NCBI RefSeq assembly: GCF_017309185.1
Contig: NZ_JAEKJZ010000001.1
Span: 434,001-498,000, forward strand
DNA from: Roseibium aggregatum
GTDB taxonomy: Bacteria; Pseudomonadota; Alphaproteobacteria; Rhizobiales; Stappiaceae
Length of the DNA: 64,000 bases
Direction: 5' to 3'
In this document: piece after piece, positions 28,592-36,607 of the stretch
How positions within the stretch are numbered: the first letter of the stretch is position 1
How the letters are laid out: each line of letters begins with the position of its first letter
Notes under the pieces: generated by a model
Told to the model about the DNA's origin: nothing
Seen by the model: only the letters and a program-made list of their open reading frames with translations
Database searches by the model: none
Position numbers and translations under genes: made by a program

Positions 28592-29470
28592 ATGGCTGAG
28601 GCACATAGTAAAAATCACGACTACCACCTGGTGGAACCGAGCCCGTGGCCGTTTATCGCGTCGGTCGGCGCCTTTGTCCTTGCAATCGGCACCATCGCCT
28701 GGATGCGTTCGGCGGCGGGCCAAAGCTTCGAGCTTTTCTCCATCGATTTCGCCTCCGCGGGCTGGGGTCTTTTCGCCGTCGGCCTGCTGATCGTGCTTTA
28801 CGTCATGTACGGCTGGTGGGGCGACACGATCCGGGAGTCCCGCGAAGGGCATCACACCCGGGTTGTCTCCCTGCATTTGCGCTACGGCATGTTGCTGTTC
28901 ATCGCTTCGGAAGTCATGTTCTTCGTGGCCTGGTTCTGGGCCTATTTCGACGCGGCTCTGTTCACCGGCGAAGCCATCCAGTTCAGCCGTGTGGAGGCGA
29001 CCGGCGGACATTGGCCTCCGGAGGGTATAGCGACCTTCGACCCGTGGCACCTGCCGCTGTTGAACACGCTGATCCTGCTGTGTTCGGGCACCACCGTGAC
29101 CTGGGCGCACCATGCGCTTCTGCACGATGACCGCGAAGGCCTGAAATGGGGGCTGACCCTGACCGTGCTGCTCGGCATCCTGTTCAGCATTTGCCAGGCC
29201 TACGAATATGCCCATGCCGCCTTCTCCTTCAGCGGCAACATCTACGGCGCGACCTTCTTCATGGCGACCGGGTTCCACGGTTTCCACGTGATCGTCGGAA
29301 CCATATTCCTTTTGGTCTGCCTGTTCCGCGCACTCGCCGGACATTTCACGCCAGAGAAACACTTCGGCTTCGAGGCGGCGGCCTGGTACTGGCACTTCGT
29401 CGACGTCGTCTGGCTGTTCCTGTTCGTCTCGATCTACATCTGGGGCGCAGGCACGCCGGCCGCGCACTAA
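28592..29470 (+). CDS. ctaE: Cytochrome c oxidase subunit III
   Basis: A seven-helix core subunit of the aa3 oxidase; it stabilises the catalytic subunit and its proton uptake. The 292 residues start MAEAHSKNHDYHLVEPSPWP, as in Paracoccus and rhizobial homologues. SEVMFFVAWFWAYFDAAL, GFHGFHVIVGT and AWYWHFVDVVWLFLF are conserved. The ATG at 28592 lies 7 bases after GGGGAG; ATG 28586 and TTG 28577 are in frame but worse. Confidence 0.96.
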   Translation: MAEAHSKNHDYHLVEPSPWPFIASVGAFVLAIGTIAWMRSAAGQSFELFSIDFASAGWGLFAVGLLIVLYVMYGWWGDTIRESREGHHTRVVSLHLRYGMLLFIASEVMFFVAWFWAYFDAALFTGEAIQFSRVEATGGHWPPEGIATFDPWHLPLLNTLILLCSGTTVTWAHHALLHDDREGLKWGLTLTVLLGILFSICQAYEYAHAAFSFSGNIYGATFFMATGFHGFHVIVGTIFLLVCLFRALAGHFTPEKHFGFEAAAWYWHFVDVVWLFLFVSIYIWGAGTPAAH

Positions 29471-29495
29471 AGGCGGGTAAGGTCATTCATTGAAA

Positions 29496-29533
29496 GCGCC
29501 CGGTCCGGAAATCGGATCGGGCGTTTTCGTTTC
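29496..29533 (+). terminator. Rho-independent terminator after ctaE
   Basis: CGCCCGGTCCG (29497-29507) pairs with CGGATCGGGCG (29513-29523), allowing one G-T pair, and is followed by TTTTCGTTT. It ends the structural cox message; DUF983 and surf1 follow and may depend on read-through or their own promoter. Confidence 0.75.
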
Positions 29534-29556
29534 CGCAACCGATCGGGACAAGGCTC

Positions 29557-29946
29557 ATGGAAGACAAGGCGCATTTTCCTCCGGTCAATCCGGTTTCCGC
29601 AGGGCTTTCCGGCAAATGTCCGCGCTGCGGCCAGGGCAACCTTTTTGACGGCTTTCTGAGCATCAAGAAGAATTGCATGTCCTGCGGCCTCGACTATTCC
29701 TTCGCCGACAGCGGTGACGGTCCGGCCGTCTTCGTCATCATGATCGTCGGTTTCGTGATTGTCGGCCTTGTCCTGTTCGTCGAACTTTCCTTCCAGCCGC
29801 CGATCTGGCTTCATCTGGTCCTCTGGCTACCGCTCACCGTCCTGCTGGCGGCCGCCACACTGCGGCCGCTGAAGGGGCTGATGATCGCTCTGCAATACAA
29901 GCACAAGGCGGAAGAAGGCCGTCTCGACGAGCCGGGCGAGCGATAG
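29557..29946 (+). CDS. DUF983 family zinc-ribbon membrane protein
   Basis: A 129-residue protein with an N-terminal zinc ribbon, CPRCG...CMSCG (about residues 25-48), and two TM helices (about 60-82 and 88-107). It is a DUF983 member, a family typically located between coxC and surf1 in alphaproteobacteria, suggesting a role in oxidase assembly; no reaction is known. Confidence 0.9.
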   Translation: MEDKAHFPPVNPVSAGLSGKCPRCGQGNLFDGFLSIKKNCMSCGLDYSFADSGDGPAVFVIMIVGFVIVGLVLFVELSFQPPIWLHLVLWLPLTVLLAAATLRPLKGLMIALQYKHKAEEGRLDEPGER

Positions 29947-29993
29947 CCCTAAAGACGCGTCACCGATCCCAACAGCAAAGAGAAAGTCCCGGC

Positions 29994-30749
29994 ATGGGGC
30001 ATTTTAAAAAACTGGTCATTCCGACGCTCGCCGCCTCGGCAGCCTTGTTCATTCTTCTCAGTCTGGGGACCTGGCAGCTCAACCGGCTCGCCTGGAAGGA
30101 AAACCTGATCGCTCAGGTGGAGGAGGGCGTGTCGAGACCACCCGTGCCGGCACCGGAGCCCGGGGCATGGGACGGTCTGGCGGAGACCGATGACTACCGG
30201 CATGTCTCGGTGACCGGATCGTTCCTTGAGGGAACGGTATTCTACTACATTTCTCTGGGGAATCCGGCCGGTCCCATCGGCGGGCCGGGCCTGTTCGCCT
30301 ACGCGCCTTTCAAAACCAGCGATGGCTGGATCGTACTCGTCAATCGCGGTTTCCTGCCGCAAAGCCTTCAAGGCGCCGCGCTTGAAACCGCCCTGGTGCC
30401 GCCCGAAGGCCCGCTCGAGTTGACCGGTTTGCTGCGACTGAGCGAGACACCGAACTGGACCACCCCGGAGCCGCAGCCGGGCGACCGGATCTGGTTCGCG
30501 CGCGATACCGGCGCCATGGTCGAATTTCTGGGGCTTTCAGACGAAAAAATCGCCCCCTACAGCATCGATCTGGACGCGGAGCACACGCCTGCCGGCGGCC
30601 TGCCGCAGGCAGGTGAAACCATTGTACGCTTCAAGAACGACCATCTGGGCTATGCACTGACTTGGTTCGGTCTCGCCGCGACCCTGGTCGGCGTCTACCT
30701 GACTTACGCGGCCTCTGTTCTGTGGCCGCGCAAGCCGGAAAGCGAATAG
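29994..30749 (+). CDS. SURF1 family oxidase assembly protein
   Basis: A heme-a-binding assembly factor for cytochrome oxidase. The 251 residues contain a TM helix at each end (about 10-28 and 220-240) around a periplasmic domain, the SURF1 topology. LGTWQLNRLAWKENLI is the conserved start, and DGWIVLVNRGFLP and LGYALTWFGLA are family signatures. Last gene of the cox cluster; its stop directly abuts the stop of the convergent peroxiredoxin gene. Confidence 0.93.
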   Translation: MGHFKKLVIPTLAASAALFILLSLGTWQLNRLAWKENLIAQVEEGVSRPPVPAPEPGAWDGLAETDDYRHVSVTGSFLEGTVFYYISLGNPAGPIGGPGLFAYAPFKTSDGWIVLVNRGFLPQSLQGAALETALVPPEGPLELTGLLRLSETPNWTTPEPQPGDRIWFARDTGAMVEFLGLSDEKIAPYSIDLDAEHTPAGGLPQAGETIVRFKNDHLGYALTWFGLAATLVGVYLTYAASVLWPRKPESE

Positions 30750-31238
30750 TCAGCCAAGTGCTTCCAGAATAGCCGCAGCGCCGGTCTTGGTGGCTTCGCC
30801 CGGGCTTTCCTCAATCGCAAGGAACGTGATCACGCCATCCTTGGCGATCAGGGCGAACCGTTGCGACCGCAGGTGACCGAAGATCGGTGCCGGTCCGAGG
30901 CCCAGACCGGCGGCTTCAACGAAATCGGCACCGGTATCCGACAGAAACACGATGTTCCCGCCTGTCTTGGAGGCCTTTTCCCACGCATCCATGACGAATA
31001 CGTCATTGACGGAAACCACCGCGATCGTGTCGACGCCCTTGTTTTTCAGCGTCTCGGCGTGTTCCACGAAACCGGGCAGATGGTTCATGTGGCAGGTCGG
31101 CGTGAAGGCTCCGGGAACGCCGAACAGAACGACGGTCTTGCCGGCGGTCAGCTCCGCGACCGTGAGTTCGCCGGGCCCGTCCCCGGTCATGACCTTAAAC
31201 GTTGCATCCGGAAGGCGATCCCCAACCTTGATCGTCAT
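30750..31238 (-). CDS. Peroxiredoxin (Prx5-like)
   Basis: A thiol peroxidase of 162 residues. The peroxidatic Cys is in FGVPGAFTPTCHMNHLPGF (about residues 39-57), the Prx5/hybrid-type active site. MTIKVGDRLPD is the usual start and EESPGEATKTGAAAIL closes the domain. The ATG at 31238 is chosen; longer frames upstream do not resemble the family. It reduces H2O2 and organic hydroperoxides using glutaredoxin or thioredoxin (donor inferred). Confidence 0.93.
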   Translation of the reverse strand: MTIKVGDRLPDATFKVMTGDGPGELTVAELTAGKTVVLFGVPGAFTPTCHMNHLPGFVEHAETLKNKGVDTIAVVSVNDVFVMDAWEKASKTGGNIVFLSDTGADFVEAAGLGLGPAPIFGHLRSQRFALIAKDGVITFLAIEESPGEATKTGAAAILEALG

Positions 31239-31366
31239 GACGAATATCCTTGTTCCAATGGGCTGCAATTCAAAACGGTTCGCTGCACAGATAGGGCGTT
31301 CCGGCACAGGCGTCGAGACATGTTTTGCAGATACGGCTGCAGTTGGGAGCACGGAACGCGGGAAAC

Positions 31367-32188
31367 CTAGTTCAGCCAGTCGGGAGGAATCGTTTCAAGA
31401 AGTTCGACAGCGACATCGCCGGACGTGAGAACCAGCCGCAAGGTCCGGTCGCCGTCGTCGGATGCGAGACCGTTGGTCGACAGTCGCCAGACAGCCTTCT
31501 CGCCGGTGCGGTCGACCAGCTTCGGCAAGCCGATGTAAGAACCTGCGGGACCGGCGGCAAAAAGATCCGGCGTACCGTCCGCGGGAACCTTCGCCTCAAT
31601 CCGGAGGCTGTCGTTCGGTCCGGACAGTGCGACGCCCGTGATCTCAAGCGCGCCGCCTTTCGCTGCTCCGGGCACAGCCTCAAGGTCCCTTGCTATCAGT
31701 CTTTCGGCAAGGCTGTCCGTTTCGGTGTCGGGCGCAAGATCCAGGGAAAGGGCCGCGTCGCCCGGCACGCAGATATCCTTGCAGACCCCGAACAGAACCT
31801 CGATGGAAAATCGCACTTGCCTTCCGGGGTCTTCGGGAACGATCCGAATGGGGAGAACAATTCCGTCATGGTAGACGATCGATTCCGAAAACCCGTCGCT
31901 GTAGCGCTCCGGAGCGGGGTATAGAACCTCGATGTCGCGAACATTTTCAGAGCCGGCGAGCGTGATTTGCGGCGGCACCCCGGCCTCGCCCGGATACCTC
32001 CAGTAGGTGTGCCAGCCAGGCTCGAGAACAAATTCCAGACCCGCCAGATACCGGCCGTCTTCCATCGGCCCCGTGGCGATCAGGCGTACGGCGCCGCCGT
32101 GCACCTCGCTCCAGCCGGTGGTCGCGGCGTGGACGGGCAGGGCAGGTCCGAAAAGACCGAATAGAAGGATGAGGGCAAAACGTCTCAT
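31367..32188 (-). CDS. Periplasmic DsbD-alpha-like (DsbC-corrector) domain protein
   Basis: 273 residues with a signal peptide ending ALPVHA. The domain at about 35-150 matches the N-terminal domain of DsbD-type proteins: LEPGWHTYWRYPGEAGVPP, then EVLFGVCKDICVPGDAALSL with a CxxxC pair (K-D-I between the cysteines). Unlike full DsbD it has no TM or thioredoxin domain. Likely a periplasmic thiol-disulfide exchange or substrate-binding protein; partner unknown. It lies divergent to yqgE. Confidence 0.85.
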   Translation of the reverse strand: MRRFALILLFGLFGPALPVHAATTGWSEVHGGAVRLIATGPMEDGRYLAGLEFVLEPGWHTYWRYPGEAGVPPQITLAGSENVRDIEVLYPAPERYSDGFSESIVYHDGIVLPIRIVPEDPGRQVRFSIEVLFGVCKDICVPGDAALSLDLAPDTETDSLAERLIARDLEAVPGAAKGGALEITGVALSGPNDSLRIEAKVPADGTPDLFAAGPAGSYIGLPKLVDRTGEKAVWRLSTNGLASDDGDRTLRLVLTSGDVAVELLETIPPDWLN

Positions 32189-32390
32189 GTGTCTTTGCTA
32201 CACGAGTTTCAGGCAAGCGTCATGACACACAATGCGATCTCGAATTCATTTCCGTGTGACAGCGCTGTGAGCAGCCGGGATCCGGGCCCTACCCCAGGCG
32301 AGACCGGCGCGCAAACAGACATTAACAAAACACGGCAAAGGGATTATGCTTTCGAAGAGACAGAGGGTGACAGCAGAAAACGAGGTGCGT

Positions 32391-32987
32391 ATGGCCGAAA
32401 CCGCAGCAAGAAACTCCCTCGAAGGTCAGTTTCTGATCGCGATGCCGAGTATGACGGACAGCCGCTTCGAACACTCCGTGATCTATGTCTGCTCCCATTC
32501 GGAGCAGGGCGCGATGGGATTGATCGTGAACCAGGTGGCGCGGCATCTGTCTCTGGAAGAGCTTCTTATTCAGCTGGATATCGTGAATGACGAAGATTCG
32601 ATCCGTCTGCCGTCCAGGATCCGCGACATGAACGTTCACAAGGGCGGGCCGGTCGAGGTGGAACGCGGTTTTGTCCTTCACAGCGACGATTTCATGCTCA
32701 ATCAGTCCACGCTGGCGATCGACAACGGCATTTGCCTGACCGCAACGCTCGAAATCCTGCGTGCGATCGCTCAGGGGTCCGGTCCGGACCATGCCATGCT
32801 GGCGCTTGGCTATGCCGGCTGGGCGCCGGGCCAGCTCGAAAGCGAGATCCAGGCCAATGGGTGGCTGACCGCACCGGCCGATCCGGACATCCTGTTCGAC
32901 CGGGATTTTGAAAGCAAATGGCATCGGGCACTCGGTTCGCTCGGGATCGATCCGGCGATGCTGTTGTCGGAAGCCGGGCACGCCTGA
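32391..32987 (+). CDS. YqgE/AlgH family protein
   Basis: A soluble protein of unknown biochemical role. [25 protein letters not shown] is cut short here to its hallmark FLIAMPSM...[24 protein letters not shown] and [13 protein letters not shown] complete the family signature. The ATG at 32391 gives 198 residues, typical for alphaproteobacteria; an ATG at 32346 would add 15 residues and has an AAAGGG site, so it remains possible. Confidence 0.88.
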   Translation: MAETAARNSLEGQFLIAMPSMTDSRFEHSVIYVCSHSEQGAMGLIVNQVARHLSLEELLIQLDIVNDEDSIRLPSRIRDMNVHKGGPVEVERGFVLHSDDFMLNQSTLAIDNGICLTATLEILRAIAQGSGPDHAMLALGYAGWAPGQLESEIQANGWLTAPADPDILFDRDFESKWHRALGSLGIDPAMLLSEAGHA

Positions 32988-33249
32988 CCTGCCGCCGGAA
33001 GAGCGGATTTTTAACACTCCCGCAAGGTCTCGCCATCGCTGACGGCCCTCGTCCGCTCAGGCCCTGATGTCCTGCTCCGAAACGACCATCGTTTTCACCA
33101 AAGCGACTTGCTTATGAAGGCTCTGGCGCGTAAGTCGCATCGATGGCATGGTTTGTTTCAAATCCGACAGGATTGAAGTAGGCTGTGGGTCCGGCTGCCC
33201 GGACGAAACGGACGCGGTCCGAAACAAGACGTATAGAGGAAACGGCTCG

Positions 33250-34656
33250 GTGAAATATAGCAGTACGCGTGGCGAAGCACCTGTTCTGGAATTTTCCGAT
33301 GTCCTGCTCCAGGGGCTGGCGCGCGACGGTGGCCTCTATCTCCCCGAAACCTGGCCGCAATTCGATAACGACACCATCGCCTCCTTCGCCGGAAAGCCTT
33401 ATCAGGATGTGGCCCTGGCCGTCATCAAGCCCTTCATCGGCGAAACGATCCCGGAAAACGATCTCGAGGCCATGATCGCCGATGCTTATGCGGGCTTCCG
33501 CCATCCGGCCGTGACGCCTCTGGTGCAGACCGGCGCGAACACCTTCATCCTCGAATTGTTCCACGGCCCGACGCTGGCGTTCAAGGACGTCGCGATGCAG
33601 CTGCTTGGACGGCTGATGGACTACGTCCTGACCGAGCGGGGACTGCGCGCTACCATCGTCGGTGCGACCTCCGGAGACACGGGCGGAGCGGCCATCGAAG
33701 CGTTTCGGGGCCGCGAGCGGACCGATATCTTCATTCTCTTCCCGGACGGTCGTGTTTCCAACGTTCAACGCCGTCAGATGACGACACCGACCGAGAGCAA
33801 TGTCCACGCGCTGGCGCTGACGGGCAACTTCGACGATTGCCAGGCAATCGTCAAAGGCATGTTCAACCATTTCAGCTTCCGCGACCGGGTTGCATTGTCC
33901 GGGGTCAATTCCATCAACTGGGCGCGTATCCTGGCGCAGATCGTCTACTATTTCGTCGCGGGCGCGGCTCTGGGCGCACCGCACCGGAAGGTCTCCTTCA
34001 CCGTTCCGACCGGCAATTTCGGTGATATTTTCGCCGGCTACGCGGCGATGAAAATGGGGCTGCCGATCGAAAAACTGGTGGTGGCGACGAATGTGAACGA
34101 CATTCTGGCGCGCACCCTGGAAACCGGCCGTTACGAAAAGCGCGGCGTGACGCCGACGATTTCGCCATCGATGGATATCCAGGTCTCGTCAAACTTCGAA
34201 CGCCTTCTCGCGGAAGTTTCCGGGCGCGATGGCGGCGCGGTCCGCCGGATGATGGACCAGCTGTCCCAGTCGGGAAGCTTCGCTATCGAGGATGCGCCCC
34301 TGAGCGAAATCAGGGATCGTTTCGCCGCCGGCCGTTGCAGCGAGGAAGAAACCTCCAGGACGATTGCAGAACTCTGGAAAGAGGCTGGCTATCTTCTCGA
34401 CCCGCACACCGCGATCGGCGTGCATGTGGCCAAGGAGTTTGACGACGGCGCCGTGCCAATGGTTGTGCTGGGGACGGCGCACCCGGCGAAATTCCCGGAT
34501 GCAGTGGAAAAGGCCGCCGGGATCCGGCCTCAGTTGCCGGAAAACCTAATAACAATGATGACTGCGGAGGAGCGCCAGCAGGTTTTGGCGGCCGAGCAGG
34601 ACGTGGTGGAACGATATATCGAAGATCACGCCCGGGCCGTCACCGCCGGTGTGTAG
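33250..34656 (+). CDS. thrC: Threonine synthase
   Basis: A PLP enzyme that converts O-phosphohomoserine to threonine. The 468 residues start at a GTG (33250) giving VKYSSTRGEAPVLEF, the normal N terminus, with a GAGGAA ribosome site. The PLP lysine is in GPTLAFKDVAMQLLG and the phosphate loop in GATSGDTGGAA. The N-terminal domain LLQGLARDGGLYLPE marks the long (yeast/E. coli-like) class. Homoserine kinase thrB is also in this window, about 6.5 kb downstream on the other strand. Confidence 0.96.
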   Translation: MKYSSTRGEAPVLEFSDVLLQGLARDGGLYLPETWPQFDNDTIASFAGKPYQDVALAVIKPFIGETIPENDLEAMIADAYAGFRHPAVTPLVQTGANTFILELFHGPTLAFKDVAMQLLGRLMDYVLTERGLRATIVGATSGDTGGAAIEAFRGRERTDIFILFPDGRVSNVQRRQMTTPTESNVHALALTGNFDDCQAIVKGMFNHFSFRDRVALSGVNSINWARILAQIVYYFVAGAALGAPHRKVSFTVPTGNFGDIFAGYAAMKMGLPIEKLVVATNVNDILARTLETGRYEKRGVTPTISPSMDIQVSSNFERLLAEVSGRDGGAVRRMMDQLSQSGSFAIEDAPLSEIRDRFAAGRCSEEETSRTIAELWKEAGYLLDPHTAIGVHVAKEFDDGAVPMVVLGTAHPAKFPDAVEKAAGIRPQLPENLITMMTAEERQQVLAAEQDVVERYIEDHARAVTAGV

Positions 34657-34660
34657 CTGA

Positions 34661-35950
34661 ATGAGAGTAGAGACTACGGTACTGGACAACGGGCTGACGG
34701 TCGTCACGGACCAAATGCCTCACTTGAAGACAGCGGCACTTGGCGTCTGGGTCAGGACGGGCTCCCGGGTGGAGTCGCTTCACCAGAACGGCATCACCCA
34801 TTTGCTGGAACACATGGCCTTCAAGGGAACGAAGAACCGGTCCGCGCGCGCCATTGCCGAGGAAATCGAGGCGGTGGGAGGGGAACTCAACGCCTCCACC
34901 AGCATAGAGCACACCAATTACTACGCCCGGATACTGGCCGAGGACATGCCCCTTGCGGTCGATATCCTGTCAGACATCCTGAAGAACTCGACCTTCGACG
35001 CTCAGGAACTCGTGCGCGAACAGCATGTGATCCTGCAGGAAATCGGCGCTGCCAACGACAGTCCCGAAGACCAGGCTTTCGACCTCTTCCAGGAAACCGC
35101 CTGGCCGGATCAGGCGATCGGCCGGCCAATTCTCGGTACGCCGGAAACGGTGAAGGGGTTCGACCGGGAGGCTCTCAACAGGTATCTCGCCGAACGCTAC
35201 CGGGCTCCCGACATGGTCCTTTCCGGCGCCGGCGCCATCGATCACGATGCGCTCGTGGCACTTGCGCAGGAAAAATTCGGTGCCCTGAACGGCGAGCCCG
35301 CCGCGCCTGAGACGAAGGCCAGCTATCGCGGTGGCGAGACATTGCGGCCCAAGGATCTCATGGAGGCCCAGGTGCTTATCGGCTTCGAGGGCCGTCCTTA
35401 CAAGTCCAAGGACTACTACGCGATCCAGATCCTGGCTTCCGTTCTCGGCGGCGGCATGTCGTCCCGCCTGTTCCAGGAGATCCGCGAGAAACACGGTCTT
35501 TGCTACGCGATTTACAGTTTTCACTGGGCCTTCGCCGATACGGGCCTTTTCGGACTGCACGCGGCGACGAGCCACGAGGATCTCGGGGCCCTGATGCCGA
35601 TGATCGCTGACGAGCTTCTGTCCGCGACGCAAACGGTCACAGACGACGAAGTGGCGCGCTCCAGAGCGCAGATCCGCGCCGGTCTGATGATGGCGCTGGA
35701 AAGCCCCGCCGCCCGTGCGGGACAGATCGCCCGTCAGATCCTCGTTCACGGGCGGGTTCTGAGCCCGGAAGAAATCTCCGGCAAGATCGAAGCGGTGACC
35801 GCGGCTGATATTCGCAAGGTCGCCCACGAGACCTTTGTGGGGACGGTGCCGACATTGACGGCGATCGGACCCGTTGACGGCATCATGAATGCGAGCGCGC
35901 TGGCAGGCAGGCTTCAGCAGGGCCCGGTTCTGCGGGCTGCATCCATGTAA
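34661..35950 (+). CDS. M16 family zinc peptidase (mitochondrial processing peptidase-like)
   Basis: A 429-residue protease of the pitrilysin family. The inverted zinc motif HLLEHMAFKGT (HxxEH, about residues 47-51) is intact and the distal Glu follows in the EIGAANDSPEDQAF region. The C-terminal half has GGGMSSRLFQEIREKHGLCY, typical of the PqqL/MPP-beta group. It follows thrC by 4 bp, a linkage conserved in alphaproteobacteria. Substrates unknown; no signal peptide, so cytosolic. Confidence 0.92.
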   Translation: MRVETTVLDNGLTVVTDQMPHLKTAALGVWVRTGSRVESLHQNGITHLLEHMAFKGTKNRSARAIAEEIEAVGGELNASTSIEHTNYYARILAEDMPLAVDILSDILKNSTFDAQELVREQHVILQEIGAANDSPEDQAFDLFQETAWPDQAIGRPILGTPETVKGFDREALNRYLAERYRAPDMVLSGAGAIDHDALVALAQEKFGALNGEPAAPETKASYRGGETLRPKDLMEAQVLIGFEGRPYKSKDYYAIQILASVLGGGMSSRLFQEIREKHGLCYAIYSFHWAFADTGLFGLHAATSHEDLGALMPMIADELLSATQTVTDDEVARSRAQIRAGLMMALESPAARAGQIARQILVHGRVLSPEEISGKIEAVTAADIRKVAHETFVGTVPTLTAIGPVDGIMNASALAGRLQQGPVLRAASM

Positions 35951-35967
35951 TCTGACGGAGCACGGGC

Positions 35968-36606
35968 ATGGCGCTGTTACGGCCGGGATCTTCAACAGAA
36001 GCCGAATTGCTGATCGAATCCGGGGAGCGCTACCTGCGGCCTCCCGTCATGTCCGATTTCAAGGCATGGGCCGAGATCCGGGCCCAAAGCCACAGTTTTC
36101 TGAAACCCTGGGAGCCGCTCTGGCCCGCCGACGATCTGACCAAGACAGGTTTCCGCCGGCGCCTGCGGCGCTACGCCAGGGAGCGCAAGGAAGGCCGCAG
36201 CCTGTCCTTTCTCCTGTTCAGCGCGCGGACGAATGAGATCCTGGGCGGGCTGACCGTCAGCAATATCAGGCGGGGGGTAAGCCAGACGGCGACGCTCGGC
36301 TACTGGATGGGACAAAGACACGCGGGAAAAGGGCATATGTCGGCGGCTGTCGCCATGATCTTGCCTTTTTGTTTCGACGTTTTAAACCTCCACCGAATTG
36401 AGGCGGCGTGTCTGCCGACCAACTCACCGTCCCTTCGTCTGCTGGAGAATGCAGGTTTCCGCCGGGAAGGCTATGCGCGCAACTATCTTTTAATAAACGG
36501 CAGCTGGCAGGATCACCTGCTTTTTGGCTGTTTGGCGGAAGAACATGCGGCGCACCCGGGAAAACTCAATCCCAACGTGGAAGGCCTTTTGAAAGAATTC
36601 TTGTGA
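35968..36606 (+). CDS. GNAT N-acetyltransferase (RimJ/RimL type)
   Basis: 212 residues of the RimJ/RimL-like GNAT fold. YLRPPVMSDFKAWAEIRAQS is the usual start; ATLGYWMGQRHAGKGHMSAAV contains the acetyl-CoA pyrophosphate-binding Q/RxxGxG/A-type loop, followed by LHRIEAACLPTNSPSLRLLENAGF. It would acetylate an N-terminal amine of a ribosomal or other protein; the target is not known. It follows the M16 gene by 17 bp and abuts the next GGDEF/EAL gene. Confidence 0.9.
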   Translation: MALLRPGSSTEAELLIESGERYLRPPVMSDFKAWAEIRAQSHSFLKPWEPLWPADDLTKTGFRRRLRRYARERKEGRSLSFLLFSARTNEILGGLTVSNIRRGVSQTATLGYWMGQRHAGKGHMSAAVAMILPFCFDVLNLHRIEAACLPTNSPSLRLLENAGFRREGYARNYLLINGSWQDHLLFGCLAEEHAAHPGKLNPNVEGLLKEFL

Positions 36607-36607
36607 C